Positions 52,901 through 63,155 are shown, counted from the first letter of the stretch. The stretch: 64,000 bases of DNA from Desulfosediminicola flagellatus (GCF_005116655.2 NZ_CP050698.1:6404501-6468500), one strand, 5' to 3'. Translations and numbers: made by a program. The notes: generated from the letters alone by a model not told the origin.

Positions 52901-53710
52901 TTAGTATATACCCTGCAGCCATGAGCGAACAATAATATAGATGCCGAGCAGCAGCATAAAGATGAAGAAGAGTTGTTTAAACAGTTTCTCGGAAATCTTC
53001 ATCCTGATAATAAGGCCCATTTTCATGCCAAGATACGATGGAACAAAGGCAATGGCTGAGAGGGTCAGCAATTCTGTGGTCAATAAATTATTTTTTTGAA
53101 GTGCCAGTGCGAGTGTTGTTGTTGAGGTAAGAAACAGTAATCCCATGGTCTGGATGAGTAGATCGCGATGAAGACCGAGGCTTTGCAGGTAGAGCACTCC
53201 GGGTATTACTGACGAGCCGGTTAGCCCGGTGATCAGTCCATTTAATGAACCAATAAAAGGGTTGAGCCACAATTCGGATTTACCAGGTTGGGGCAGCTTG
53301 CTGGCAGTAAGGCCGATAGTTGAATATATCAGTAAAATCATGCCGAGCAGTGCAGAGAGCGCGGTAATGTTAACCACTGTAATAAACGATGCCCCTACCC
53401 ACACCGTGAGAAACGTGGCGAGCAAAAAAGACCAGCTTCGTGAAAAAACTGTTTTGAGGTGGCCACCTAGTAAGCCCTGGTAGATATTGGTTAATATTGA
53501 GGGCAGGATGATGATCGCCATTCCTTCTTTTAGGCCAAGTGTTGCTGTTATGAGAGCCAGCGCAATTGTTGGAAGACCTGTGCCGATAACACCTTTAACA
53601 ATCCCGCCAAGTAGAAAAGAAAAGGTGAGCAGCAGGAGTATTTCAAGGGTAAGCAGGCTGGTCATGGTATCAGACGAAAGCTGGAGGTTAAGGGTATTTA
53701 TGAAACGCAT
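52901..53710 (-). CDS. TauE/SafE family sulfite or sulfur-compound exporter
   Basis: A 269-residue membrane protein with eight or so hydrophobic spans, with the family feature of two related halves: GIVKGVIGTGLPTIALALI in the first and GLITGLTGSSVIPGVLYLQSL in the second. The family transports organosulfonates, sulfite or related anions; the real substrate is not evident. I report the longer open frame; a start at 53665 (MTSLLTLEILLLL) would fit family length better, but neither start has a ribosome binding site. A palindromic element lies just downstream. Confidence 0.85.
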   Translation of the reverse strand: MRFINTLNLQLSSDTMTSLLTLEILLLLTFSFLLGGIVKGVIGTGLPTIALALITATLGLKEGMAIIILPSILTNIYQGLLGGHLKTVFSRSWSFLLATFLTVWVGASFITVVNITALSALLGMILLIYSTIGLTASKLPQPGKSELWLNPFIGSLNGLITGLTGSSVIPGVLYLQSLGLHRDLLIQTMGLLFLTSTTTLALALQKNNLLTTELLTLSAIAFVPSYLGMKMGLIIRMKISEKLFKQLFFIFMLLLGIYIIVRSWLQGIY

Positions 53711-54455
53711 GTTATGTTAAGGAGATAAAGAATGAATACCAACTGCAGCTTGAGTGAGCTATATTTTTCGTAATCGTAAATTCTGTTAGTATTCATTTTG
53801 TAGTTCCCACCCTCGTATTTTCTAATAATCACAATTTACATCCGATGATCTGTAGATTTGTTACTTCCGATAATGCAGTCGGTGGTCCAAGGTTGAGGTG
53901 TGTTTATTTAACCGTAGGCATAAAGGTTTTCGAGGATAAAAAATGAATACACAAAACTGGTATAGTGACGCTACCTTTTTTGGATCAATACTGGAAGGGT
54001 TGCTCCCCTGCTTTTGTTTGGAAATAGGAGCAGTAATAAGTTGTCAGTAACATTTGGTTTGATCTGTTGTGGTTGTTCATGCATTTGATGAAGAACTCAT
54101 TTTGAGGTAGGGCCTGATTCTTCTATGCTTTCTATAAACAGCGCAATATTAGTGGTTTCGTGACATTTTGATATTACAAAGAAAATGCTAGCGTAAATTT
54201 AATAGATAGTGCAGGGTGTGGTTGGAACAATCTGATATTGTACACTAAAAAAACATTTAGATTGTTAGGCTTTTCCTGTTGGGCTTTAGTCTTTAGAGAA
54301 GTTAATGCCTGAAAGAACTTCCTGACTAATCGTTGTGCAGCCCTAAAAGTTTTAGATCAGATGTTTGCTATTGGAAAAAAGGCTACTCATTAGGTTGATT
54401 ACCTATCAAATTTAGCAAAACTATTTTTCCAATGAACTTCCAATGAAAAAATGTG
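53711..54455. other. Long intergenic region upstream of the subtilase gene
   Basis: About 745 bases, AT-rich in its second half, with no large gene. It holds one short open frame with a ribosome site at 53943. Promoters for the exporter (left) and the subtilase (right) should lie here; I could not place them. No riboswitch recognised. Confidence 0.5.
53943..54050 (+). CDS. Possible 35-residue small protein
   Basis: An ATG preceded by CGAGGAT at suitable distance opens a 35-codon frame: NTQNWYSDATFFGSILEGLL then PCFCLEIGAVISCQ. The middle is mildly hydrophobic and it contains three Cys. Short frames with a ribosome site arise by chance, so this is only a candidate. Confidence 0.2.
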   Translation: MNTQNWYSDATFFGSILEGLLPCFCLEIGAVISCQ

Positions 54456-57400
54456 ATGACTAAAAAAAATCCTTCCCTAGTTTGCTTAGCCCTCTTGGTT
54501 TTACTCAGCATTGCTATTCCAAATGTTCACGCCGGAAATGATCTAACGCTATCGGCAGCTAAACAACTGAAACGAATTGAGAGAGTGTTGGAGAGTTCGA
54601 AGTCTAAGAATTTACGGGGGATGATTCACTCGTTGTCGGCGAAGAATCGCATCAGAGTGATTGTCAAAACTAAGCAGGATATGTCTGGTTCTACTCGCAG
54701 TACGAAAACAAAATATTCAAGAAAAAGACTCAAAGAGAAAAACCAGGAAGCTGTATCTCAGGTTACTAAAGGGTTTGATTACACAAAGGTTAAAGTAAAA
54801 GAAACCTATGCATATGTAGCAGCATTTTCTGCAGAAGTCTCATTGGATGGTTTAGAAGCACTCATTGCAAATGAAAATATTGCAGCAGTCTATGAGGATA
54901 AGAAAAACAGCCCCTCAATAGCTCAGGGATTATCTTTAATGAAGGGAAGCGTCGGCCGCAAGACTTTTGGTGGCGGAGGAGTATCAATAGCAATCCTTGA
55001 TTCAGGGGTGGATTATAACCATCCCATGCTTGGAGGTGGTGGGTTTCCAAACTCTAAGGTCATTGGCGGCACTGATACTGGAGAAGATGACACAGACCCA
55101 ATGGATACTCGTGGTCATGGAACGGCAGTCGCAAGTATTGCTGCAGGTTCAATACCGATAAATCCTGTTGGAGATTATATCGGTGGTGTAGCACCGGATG
55201 CGAAGATTTATGCCCTTAAAATCGCATACTCTGATGCGTACGCGTACGACTCTGATATTCTAGAAGCTATTGAGTGGTGCATTTCTCATCAATATGATGA
55301 CCCTGACAATCCCATAAAAGTTATTAATATCAGTTATGGTGGAGGAGAGTATTTTGGGGAGTGTGATAATGCAGATGACGTAGGCCAGTTATATGCACAG
55401 ACTATTGCTAATGCAGCCCAGGCGGGTATAGCCATTTTTGCTGCTGCAGGAAATGCAGGGTATAGAAATGCTCTTGAGTCTCCTGCCTGCTTTTCAGGAA
55501 TTATATCTGTTGGTGAAGTCTATGATGCTGATATTGGCAAGTCTGGTCCCTGGGATATAGCTTCTGGGGAATGTACAGATTATTTCACATCTCCAGATCG
55601 TGTTGTCTGTTATTCAAACTCATCTGCGAATCTTGACGTATTGGCATCTGGTGGAGAAGTTGCAACAGCAGATATCCTTGGAGTCGGTGGGTATAATGAT
55701 TCCGAAGACTATTATTCTGAGTTTGGCGGAACTTCTGCTGCGTCTCCATATGCCGCAGGTGCTGCTGCACTTGTACAGTCAGCATCTTACTCCTATCGTT
55801 CCCAGTTTTACTCACCATCTGAGTTAAAAAACATCTTATTAAGTAATGGTGATTTGGTTTTAGACAGCAGGAACAGTATCAGAACCCCGCGCGTGAATAT
55901 TCATAATTCACTGAGGTCGTTTATTCTTGCAGGTGATGTGAATGTTGATGCGATGGTTGATTTAAAAGACAGCATCATTCCCTTGCAGATTCTATCTGAT
56001 CAACCAGTTTCAGGAAAAATTTCTACACTGGGAGAATATGATCAAAACGGTAAACTTGATTTTAATGATGCCTTTTATGCAATGCATATTGATGGTGAAA
56101 TCTGTTCTGATTTCTTGACGCAATTCTGCACCACAAGAGAGGTCTGTGAAGAAGCTGCCCGCTATTGGTATGACGAGGAATGTATTCCACATCCGAGCCG
56201 CGAGAGTGAGAGTAATGATTCTCTAAGTGATGCTGATAGAATAGTCATGGATATGCCGGTTGTTGGTCGTTTGAGCACTACTTCTGATGTTGATTGGTAT
56301 GTTGTTAATTTAGATGGGCAGAGCGTTGTTCATTTTATTCTCACCACGACAGGCTACGATGCCGGTTACTTTATCAGCATCTATAATAGTGATGGCGATG
56401 AGCTGATCAGGTCAAATGTTGCTGTTGCAACGCCTGAAGATGAAGGGAGAGTTTTGGCTTCCTTAAAGGCTGGAACGAATTATGTACGTGTATCTCGCTG
56501 GGGGGCTGGCAATACAGATAACGTCCAGTATGGTCTGGCTATTGAACCTGCAGTTCTCCCTGATCTGCATCTGGTCGAAACGGAACTGAATGATCAAAAA
56601 GAAACAGCCAATACGTTTGATTTTGGCAACACTGTTATAGGTCAATTGAGATCAATAAGCGGCTTGTTGCAAGTGACGGCTGATCAGGATTGGTATGTAC
56701 TGGAGACTGACAAACCAGATATTGTAACGGTTGATTTTACAAACTATGACACCACCGGTTTATGGTTCGAATACTGGTATCTTTCAGTATATGATGAGTA
56801 CGATCAGGTTTTGTCTAAAATAAAAGTAAGACGAGATGACTCGTTCGAGGTTATCCTGCCAGCTGCAGGTAAGTATTATTGGAAGGTAGAAACTCCTGAA
56901 ATATCGATTTCTTTATGTGCTCAATACTATTTGACTGTGGCTCCACGGGAAATGAACATCGATTATCAATTTGAAACAGAGCCTAATAACAACAGGTCTG
57001 TTGGAAATTCAATAGGTATAGATGAGTCAATACTTGGGCAACTGAGATATTCACCTAACGACACTGATTGGTATACCCTGCAGATTGATGAACCGCAGAT
57101 TGTTACAATCCAGCTTGCTCCCTCCTCAGGTTCAAATTTCTGGAGAATGAAGTTGTATGATATTGATGATAACATGCTTGGCTATGCAGATCTTGGTGGT
57201 GCTATGGAGAGTGACACCCTTTATGATGTGTATTTTAGTTTACCGGGAACCTACTATCTCGAGGTGAGTAAGGGAGACAATACCAGCAGTGAACCGTATA
57301 TCTTAACAATGATCCCGAGTGATAAGCAGCAGGGGATCGACATCTATATGGAATCTGAACCAAACTATACTCTGTTGACGGCAAATGAGCTTGTTTTTGA

Positions 57401-59138
57401 ACAGGTTGTGACCGGCAACCTAATGCATGGTGGAGACAGGGATAATTATCGGCTGGAGATTGTTGGAGAGGAGTTTGTCATGGTCCGTTTGGATACATCA
57501 GTTCCTGCCGATGGATCGACCTGGGCGGTTTCGGTCCGGGATGAAAATGATGTTTTGATTTCCACCTCTCGAATTAGCAGTGGTGATACATTTGAAGTAG
57601 AAATCCCAGCCGATGGGAACTATTATTTTGTAGTCTCCGGTGGTAGCAGCATTCCGTATCTTCTCTCTGTCGTGCCGAGTGATGGTCAAAGTTTGATTGA
57701 CCCTGAAGGAGAACCCAATGATGATAAAGCAAGTGCCACACCAATAGTGTTGAACCAGTTATTTACGGGCCACCTCATGAGCGAAGATGATGAGGATTGG
57801 TATGTTGTTACTACAGAGCAGCCTGAGGTGGTCGCATTTGAACTCACTGGCGAAGGATGGTTGGATAGTATATTTATCTCTGTCTATTCCTCTTCTGATG
57901 AGTTGCTTGCAGCGTATGAGCTTACTAACTTTTCAACAAGTTTCGTGGTGGCTTTACCTGAAGTTGGAAACCACTATCTTAAGGTTGTTAGAGGCTCTTC
58001 AGGAGGGGATGAACAATATTGTTTGACGGCTATTCCCTTTATAGGGCCTGATATACCACTGTTTGAGACAGAGCCGAATGGAACACTCCTTCAGGCTGAT
58101 AATATCGAAATCGACCAAACTATCAGTGGTCAGATAATGAGTGAGTATGATCAGGACTGGTATATAGTTGATGTAAATCAGCCACAGGTTGTCACTATCC
58201 AATTTATACCTGAGGCTACTTCTTTTGACTGCTGGGTTGTATCTGTCCGTGATCCCAATGGCCAGTTGCTGGCTGTCTCAAATGTAGGGGATGGAGATCT
58301 CTTTGATGTGCATCTTCCATCAGTAGGTATATATTCTATTCACGTTGCAAGAGACAGTGATTCATATCACTGGAAAGGCCAGTATAACCTGACAATTGTA
58401 TCCCATGAGAGTTCAAGTGCACCCAGTGTCGAAATAGAGCCCAATAATACACGATACGAATCGAGTCCTCTCGAACTTAATGTGACGATTAGCGGGCAAT
58501 TAATGAGTTCCAGCGACTATGATTGGTACGAATTTGAAATTGCCAGGGCTGGCGTTGTTGAATTAGAGGTCTCCCCCCAGGAAAATGAGTATCGGGCATG
58601 GAGGGCATCAGTCTATAATGAGTCTGGAAGTTTGGTGGGTAATTTTAACCTTGAAATATCTACTACTACGTTAGATGTGTTTCTTCCAACTGCAGGTAAA
58701 TATTATGTGAAAGTTGAGGATTACGATCGTTATTCGAATGGACAATACTATCTGAAGGTTAAGCTGTATGATGAGCAGAGTGAACCGAATATCGAGCGGG
58801 AGCCGAATAATGAATTCTCATCCTCAACGCCTATTGAGCTGAGTAATGATATATCTGGTCAGATAGTTTCGGACCGCGATTCTGATTGGTATGTGCTGGA
58901 GCTGGAGCAACCTCTTGATGGAATAGTCAAATTTACTCCAAAATCAGGCAATGCATATTGGCAAATGAGGATCTGGAATGAGGATAGTACTGTCCTTATA
59001 TATGAGTCACGGGTCGGCGATAAGGAGAGTTATGAGGTTACATTCCCATCCTCGGGTAGATATTATCTCTATGTTACTGATAGTTATATGTTAGATACTA
59101 GTTCTTACAGTTTTCAGGTTGTTCCGGTTGAGCAGTAA
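54456..59138 (+). CDS. Giant secreted subtilisin-like protease with dockerin-like module and PPC-like repeats
   Basis: A 1560-residue exported protein. Order: signal peptide 1-27 (LVCLALLVLLSIAIPNVHA); propeptide about 40-145; subtilase domain with the triad in AILDSGVDYNHP (Asp near 182), RGHGTAVASIAAG (His near 220) and GGTSAASPYAAGAAAL (Ser near 425); a dockerin-like pair of calcium loops, GDVNVDAMVDLKDS and YDQNGKLDFNDA, near 492-545; a Cys-rich linker (CSDFLTQFC...CEEAARYWYDEEC); then eight PPC-like repeats of 110-130 residues to the end, marked by E-x-EPN and DWY. The protease should act outside the cell on proteins. The start is ATG at 54456 (a GTG lies one codon before); no clear ribosome site. 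Confidence 0.9.
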   Translation: MTKKNPSLVCLALLVLLSIAIPNVHAGNDLTLSAAKQLKRIERVLESSKSKNLRGMIHSLSAKNRIRVIVKTKQDMSGSTRSTKTKYSRKRLKEKNQEAVSQVTKGFDYTKVKVKETYAYVAAFSAEVSLDGLEALIANENIAAVYEDKKNSPSIAQGLSLMKGSVGRKTFGGGGVSIAILDSGVDYNHPMLGGGGFPNSKVIGGTDTGEDDTDPMDTRGHGTAVASIAAGSIPINPVGDYIGGVAPDAKIYALKIAYSDAYAYDSDILEAIEWCISHQYDDPDNPIKVINISYGGGEYFGECDNADDVGQLYAQTIANAAQAGIAIFAAAGNAGYRNALESPACFSGIISVGEVYDADIGKSGPWDIASGECTDYFTSPDRVVCYSNSSANLDVLASGGEVATADILGVGGYNDSEDYYSEFGGTSAASPYAAGAAALVQSASYSYRSQFYSPSELKNILLSNGDLVLDSRNSIRTPRVNIHNSLRSFILAGDVNVDAMVDLKDSIIPLQILSDQPVSGKISTLGEYDQNGKLDFNDAFYAMHIDGEICSDFLTQFCTTREVCEEAARYWYDEECIPHPSRESESNDSLSDADRIVMDMPVVGRLSTTSDVDWYVVNLDGQSVVHFILTTTGYDAGYFISIYNSDGDELIRSNVAVATPEDEGRVLASLKAGTNYVRVSRWGAGNTDNVQYGLAIEPAVLPDLHLVETELNDQKETANTFDFGNTVIGQLRSISGLLQVTADQDWYVLETDKPDIVTVDFTNYDTTGLWFEYWYLSVYDEYDQVLSKIKVRRDDSFEVILPAAGKYYWKVETPEISISLCAQYYLTVAPREMNIDYQFETEPNNNRSVGNSIGIDESILGQLRYSPNDTDWYTLQIDEPQIVTIQLAPSSGSNFWRMKLYDIDDNMLGYADLGGAMESDTLYDVYFSLPGTYYLEVSKGDNTSSEPYILTMIPSDKQQGIDIYMESEPNYTLLTANELVFEQVVTGNLMHGGDRDNYRLEIVGEEFVMVRLDTSVPADGSTWAVSVRDENDVLISTSRISSGDTFEVEIPADGNYYFVVSGGSSIPYLLSVVPSDGQSLIDPEGEPNDDKASATPIVLNQLFTGHLMSEDDEDWYVVTTEQPEVVAFELTGEGWLDSIFISVYSSSDELLAAYELTNFSTSFVVALPEVGNHYLKVVRGSSGGDEQYCLTAIPFIGPDIPLFETEPNGTLLQADNIEIDQTISGQIMSEYDQDWYIVDVNQPQVVTIQFIPEATSFDCWVVSVRDPNGQLLAVSNVGDGDLFDVHLPSVGIYSIHVARDSDSYHWKGQYNLTIVSHESSSAPSVEIEPNNTRYESSPLELNVTISGQLMSSSDYDWYEFEIARAGVVELEVSPQENEYRAWRASVYNESGSLVGNFNLEISTTTLDVFLPTAGKYYVKVEDYDRYSNGQYYLKVKLYDEQSEPNIEREPNNEFSSSTPIELSNDISGQIVSDRDSDWYVLELEQPLDGIVKFTPKSGNAYWQMRIWNEDSTVLIYESRVGDKESYEVTFPSSGRYYLYVTDSYMLDTSSYSFQVVPVEQ
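56190..59130 (+). repeat. Eight tandem PPC-like domain repeats within the subtilase
   Basis: Copies start near 56192, 56570, 56970, 57348, 57703, 58062, 58430 and 58794. Each begins with an E(T/S/I/R)EPN block, followed by G-x-L-x-S...D-x-DWY and ends with a hydrophobic Y(Y/L)-x-x-V strand. Repeat 4 has DNY and repeat 1 ESND, so copies have diverged; lengths vary from about 113 to 130 residues. Confidence 0.85.
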
Positions 59139-59174
59139 ATGTTTGGTATGTAATTATAAAGTCACTGTATTGCT

Positions 59175-59927
59175 CTATTCGAGATTTTTAAATTGTTTAT
59201 ATAGCACGACCGCTCCCCAGATTAGTGAGAGAATAAAACACAGTGTTCCAAAGGCTATACTGGTGCGGGCCAGAAGGTGATCATATTGCAGTAGTCCTGT
59301 TTCGGTAAGAATATACTCCCAGTCATGAAAACCATATGGTGATGAGTGACCATAGTTACCGCCGACAAGCGGCAGGGAGAGAGACCTTGCGTCATCAATA
59401 TAGGGTGCCATATCGAAAAAGTTCTGGCCAAACCACCACAAGGCTACCGAAGCACCAAAGGTGTCTCGTGTCTGAACCAGCAAAACGAAAAGGCATATTA
59501 CTGGTGCGAGCAATTGAAAAATGGACCCGCCCAATGATGTTATCAGGGAACCGAAAGGGCGGAGGAATATATGCCCTGCCTCATGAAACGGCAGATTGAT
59601 CATATGCATAAATGAAATACCCGCAAAATTGCTTTCGATTGGTGAGGCTATAAACTGTATCGCGAACCAGAGCATGGCAGCATAGATGAGTATCCTACCG
59701 CCCCAATAAAAAACATTGATATCCTCTTTGGTGTAGAAAATAAGCTCAAGAAGGGTCGATGTTGATTTAGCTTTTTCTGTTTTTCCACCTATTGACACAG
59801 CAGGGTCGGATGTGTGTTGTTTCCTCTCCTGTAAAGCATGGAACTTTGAAAAGATGATTCCGCAGCGTTGGCATTCTGTTGGGCTGTCATTCTGGCTGTG
59901 GGAACATTTGGGACAAATCATATGCAT
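59175..59927 (-). CDS. Membrane protein with N-terminal zinc ribbon and HEAGH motif
   Basis: A 250-residue protein. The N-terminus is a zinc ribbon (ICPKCSHS...CQRCGIIF); residues about 75-95, 100-150 and 215-240 are hydrophobic spans. Within the second region NLPFHEAGHIFLRPFG (near residue 112) is an HExxH-type zinc site like that of intramembrane M50 proteases; a later Asp-containing segment (FFDMAPYIDDARSL) could provide a third ligand. A zinc ribbon before membrane spans is often found in envelope-stress or signalling proteins. It faces the subtilase gene tail to tail, 36 bases apart. A protease role is inferred from the motif only. Confidence 0.72.
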   Translation of the reverse strand: MHMICPKCSHSQNDSPTECQRCGIIFSKFHALQERKQHTSDPAVSIGGKTEKAKSTSTLLELIFYTKEDINVFYWGGRILIYAAMLWFAIQFIASPIESNFAGISFMHMINLPFHEAGHIFLRPFGSLITSLGGSIFQLLAPVICLFVLLVQTRDTFGASVALWWFGQNFFDMAPYIDDARSLSLPLVGGNYGHSSPYGFHDWEYILTETGLLQYDHLLARTSIAFGTLCFILSLIWGAVVLYKQFKNLE

Positions 59928-60127
59928 AGGAAAATGGATGAGATATACAATCTGTTAGATAAAATAGTAGTTCAATTGATGAGGTGTTTTCAAGTAGTAG
60001 GTTATTGTTTATTCAGTTGAAAAGTGAGGATGATGGGGTAGTGCTCTGAATAGTTTGTATTTGCTGCGGGCACCCTGAATCTATATTAAATCAGATCTCT
60101 AGCTTTATTTCTATTTCAGTTTTAAAT

Positions 60128-62668
60128 CTACCGCTTCTTTGATCGCGTATGTTTTTTCGTTTTCGAAGTAGCTTCAGCCTCCAGTGGGTTTTCCGGCCAG
60201 TAGTGTTTCGGGTATCGACCTGCCAGTTCTTTTCGCACTTCCGGATAGGTGTTAACCCAGAATGAGTGCAGGTCGGAAGTTATCTGCATCGGTCTTCTGG
60301 CTGGTGAGAGCAGGTGGAGGAGTACTGGTATTTTTTCATTACAGATACGGGGCGTGTCGATCTGGCCGAAAAGTTCTTGCAGTCTTACTGCAAGGATTGG
60401 TGGTTCGTCGCCATTGTAAGTAATTCGAATACGCGATCCGCTTGGAACGGGTATATGAGTAGGGGCCAGCGTGTCGAGTTGCACCTGTTTTTCCCAGCTA
60501 AGCAGGGAGAGCAGAACTGACTTCATGTTGAGATCCTGCAGGTGACCAATTTTACTCATGTTTAGGCAATATGGGGCGAGCCAGTCGAGGTTGTTGCTGA
60601 GAGTGTTGTCGCTGACATCGGGCCAACTTTCGGGTTGGCGGTGGTGAAGAAAGTCCAACCGTGCCTGCAGGTCACGTGCATCTTTAGTCCATGGCAGGAT
60701 GCTAAGCCCGTTTAACTGTATACCATTTAAAAAGGCCGCTGCGACTTTCGTTGTGTCGGGCCGCTTGAGCGGTTTGCTGCTGAGTGTGAGTTTTTCTAAA
60801 CATACATCTTTTGAGGCATTTACCCTGTTAGTATTTTCATCCCAGAATACACGTTCGAGTTTAGTGAGCAGGTGATTGTGGTGGGTGATGATATCCTGTT
60901 CTGTTATCTCTGCTGCCATAAAAATCTTTCCATCACCTTTTCTGGCATCAACCTGCGGGGCTACGATAAACCGGGTGCCCGAAAGGATATCGCCTGGTGA
61001 AAGCTCGGCCCCCCGACCATTTGCGAGTTTATAACTATATGTAGTGCCTGCGCGTAACATACCAATTCTGTCTGGAAAACCAAAAGCGAGCAGGTTACCA
61101 AGTTCCGCAAAGGCTACAGATTTTCGGTTATCTTTTGCCGGGAGTTTAGAGAACCATTCTCCTGCCTGCCTTAACAACCTTTGGCAAAGCTTAATATCAA
61201 CATGACTTCCGACATTTTTTGTGCGGTTTGTATCAAGATCAGCAAGTATCCTGACCCGTGCTTCAATGTCAGCGCGACCAGAGTCTCCTCTGAAAATATC
61301 ACGTTCTGTCAGCACCGCTGCAAGTAGGCATGCTGTCCATGAATGACCACACTCGACACCCTTGTGCAGGATTACACCAAGTCGTGGATGCACAGGTAGG
61401 GCAGCAACAATCTTGCCCGCCTGACTGATACGTTTTCTCTTATCGAGCAGGTCAAGCCGTGTGAGTAATTTTACAGCTTTTTCCCATGCTGATTCTCTGG
61501 GAGTGTCAATCCAGCTGAGTTGCTCTGGGTCGGTTATTCCCCATAATGCAAGCTCAAGGACAAGGTCGCTTAGATCCGCTTGAAGTATTTCTGGTGGTGT
61601 GTGAGCGAGCAGGCTGTGATCTACCTCTTTGGACCAGAGTCGGTAACAATGGCCTGGGCCGAGGCGTCCTGCGCGTCCTGTACGCTGTTGTGCTGACGCC
61701 TGTGATATGCGCGAGGTGGCCAGTCGTGTGAGGCCGCTACGCTGATCATAAACCGGGTGACGAAAGTAGCCGCTATCTACAACGCAACTGATGCCCTCAA
61801 TGGTAAGACTTGTTTCTGCTATGGGTGTCGCGAGGATGATTCGACGTTTTTGCTTGTGAGTTTGAAATATCCTGTCCTGTTCTGTGTGACTGAGATTACC
61901 GTATAATGGCAGTATCAGAGCATCATTAATCTCATCTTCAATCAGTTTCTGGCACCTTCGTATCTCTCCTGCTCCGGGCAGAAAGGCGAGGATGTCTCCT
62001 GATGTGTTTTGCCAGGCCTTGCGTACCCCATTGAGCATCTGGTTGGTAATTGACGAATTGCTATTCAATGATGGCAGGTAACTGATCTCGACATTGTGGC
62101 TTTTGCCTTTAGAAGATATCGCAGGTGCATCTCCCAGGATTTCACTGATTCGTTCACTATCCAGGGTGGCTGACATGACAAGCAGCCGAAGATCGTCACG
62201 CAGTTCACAGAGATCAAGGCAGAGGGCAAGGCCTAGATCGGCCTGAAGATTACGCTCATGGAATTCATCAAAGATAACAAGTGCTGTATCAGACAACTCG
62301 GGATCGTGCTGAAGTTTGCGGATCAGTATTCCTTCCGTGACAACTTCGATTCTGGTTTTTTGGGATATTCGGGATTCGAATCGAGTGCGATAGCCAACAG
62401 TGGTTCCCACATTTTCGCCGAGCATTGAACTCATGCGAACTGCCGCAGCACGTGCTGCAATACGGCGAGGCTCAAGCATGATAATTTTCAGGCCTCGGAG
62501 TTTGACGCGTTCGAGAATGACAAGCGGGACAAGGGTGGTTTTTCCTGATCCGGTAGGTGCATTCAGCACTGCATGTCCACATGAAAGTGCGGACATGAGT
62601 TGGTCAAGAGTAGTTGTGACCGGCAGCTGTGAAAACTGCCGGATAATCGAGTCCTCAGAACGTTTCAC
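60128..62668 (-). CDS. hrpB: ATP-dependent helicase HrpB
   Basis: An 846-residue DEAH/DExH helicase. Motifs: APTGSGKTTLVPL (I), EPRRIAARAAA (Ia), IFDEFHERNLQADL (II, DEFH), MSATLDSERI (III), ATPIAETSLTIEGI (V) and QRTGRAGRLGPGHCYRL (VI), followed by the HA2 and HrpB C-terminal domains, and a basic tail (KTKKHTRSKKR). HrpB resembles DEAH RNA helicases, but its substrate is not settled. The gene follows the cupin gene by 27 bases and may be cotranscribed with it. Confidence 0.95.
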   Translation of the reverse strand: MKRSEDSIIRQFSQLPVTTTLDQLMSALSCGHAVLNAPTGSGKTTLVPLVILERVKLRGLKIIMLEPRRIAARAAAVRMSSMLGENVGTTVGYRTRFESRISQKTRIEVVTEGILIRKLQHDPELSDTALVIFDEFHERNLQADLGLALCLDLCELRDDLRLLVMSATLDSERISEILGDAPAISSKGKSHNVEISYLPSLNSNSSITNQMLNGVRKAWQNTSGDILAFLPGAGEIRRCQKLIEDEINDALILPLYGNLSHTEQDRIFQTHKQKRRIILATPIAETSLTIEGISCVVDSGYFRHPVYDQRSGLTRLATSRISQASAQQRTGRAGRLGPGHCYRLWSKEVDHSLLAHTPPEILQADLSDLVLELALWGITDPEQLSWIDTPRESAWEKAVKLLTRLDLLDKRKRISQAGKIVAALPVHPRLGVILHKGVECGHSWTACLLAAVLTERDIFRGDSGRADIEARVRILADLDTNRTKNVGSHVDIKLCQRLLRQAGEWFSKLPAKDNRKSVAFAELGNLLAFGFPDRIGMLRAGTTYSYKLANGRGAELSPGDILSGTRFIVAPQVDARKGDGKIFMAAEITEQDIITHHNHLLTKLERVFWDENTNRVNASKDVCLEKLTLSSKPLKRPDTTKVAAAFLNGIQLNGLSILPWTKDARDLQARLDFLHHRQPESWPDVSDNTLSNNLDWLAPYCLNMSKIGHLQDLNMKSVLLSLLSWEKQVQLDTLAPTHIPVPSGSRIRITYNGDEPPILAVRLQELFGQIDTPRICNEKIPVLLHLLSPARRPMQITSDLHSFWVNTYPEVRKELAGRYPKHYWPENPLEAEATSKTKKHTRSKKR

Positions 62669-62695
62669 GAGATAAACAGATCTAAGGGGAGCGAA

Positions 62696-63052
62696 TTATA
62701 TCTCATCAACACCTGATGGAATAAGGCAGATAAAGGTGAAATCTTCTGCACCACCATTCATGAACTGATGCTCTTCATTGCCGGGAATGAACACTGCCGT
62801 ACCGCTAGTGACAGTTTGCCACTCGCCGTCCTTAAATACCCTGCCAATTCCTGAATGTACAAAAATTTCATGTTCCCATTCGTGAGCATGACGGGGGGTA
62901 AAGCCACCAGGTTCGAGCGTAAATACACGCATGCAGAAATTATGAGCTTCATCATCCTTGCCGATAACTACACGGCCTTTGACTCCCTGGGCAACTTCAT
63001 TGTTAAAGTCGTGAGAGGGAGCGTCAGTGTATTTCAGAATTTTCATATTCAT
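62696..63052 (-). CDS. Cupin-domain protein
   Basis: A 118-residue single-domain cupin: motif 1 PRHAHEWEHEIFVHSGIGRV (three His and a Glu for metal) and motif 2 VFIPGNEEHQFMNG (His). Such small cupins bind a metal and may act as isomerases, dioxygenases or sensors; the function is unknown here. The ATG at 63052 is preferred to the longer open frame, whose added N-terminus is not cupin-like; a second ATG is at 63046. Neither has a strong ribosome site. Confidence 0.82.
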   Translation of the reverse strand: MNMKILKYTDAPSHDFNNEVAQGVKGRVVIGKDDEAHNFCMRVFTLEPGGFTPRHAHEWEHEIFVHSGIGRVFKDGEWQTVTSGTAVFIPGNEEHQFMNGGAEDFTFICLIPSGVDEI

Positions 63053-63155
63053 GTCTGTTTCGAGGGTAGGATTATGCTGCCATGAATGCAGCGAAGTAAC
63101 TACGAATATATACGGAAACAATACATCTTCCACAATATTTTGCAATAATCAGTAA

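Noticed and set aside
55926-56100. Cellulosome-type assembly via the dockerin-like segment
   Set aside because: No cohesin or scaffoldin is in the window, and the two calcium loops are more widely spaced than in classical dockerins.
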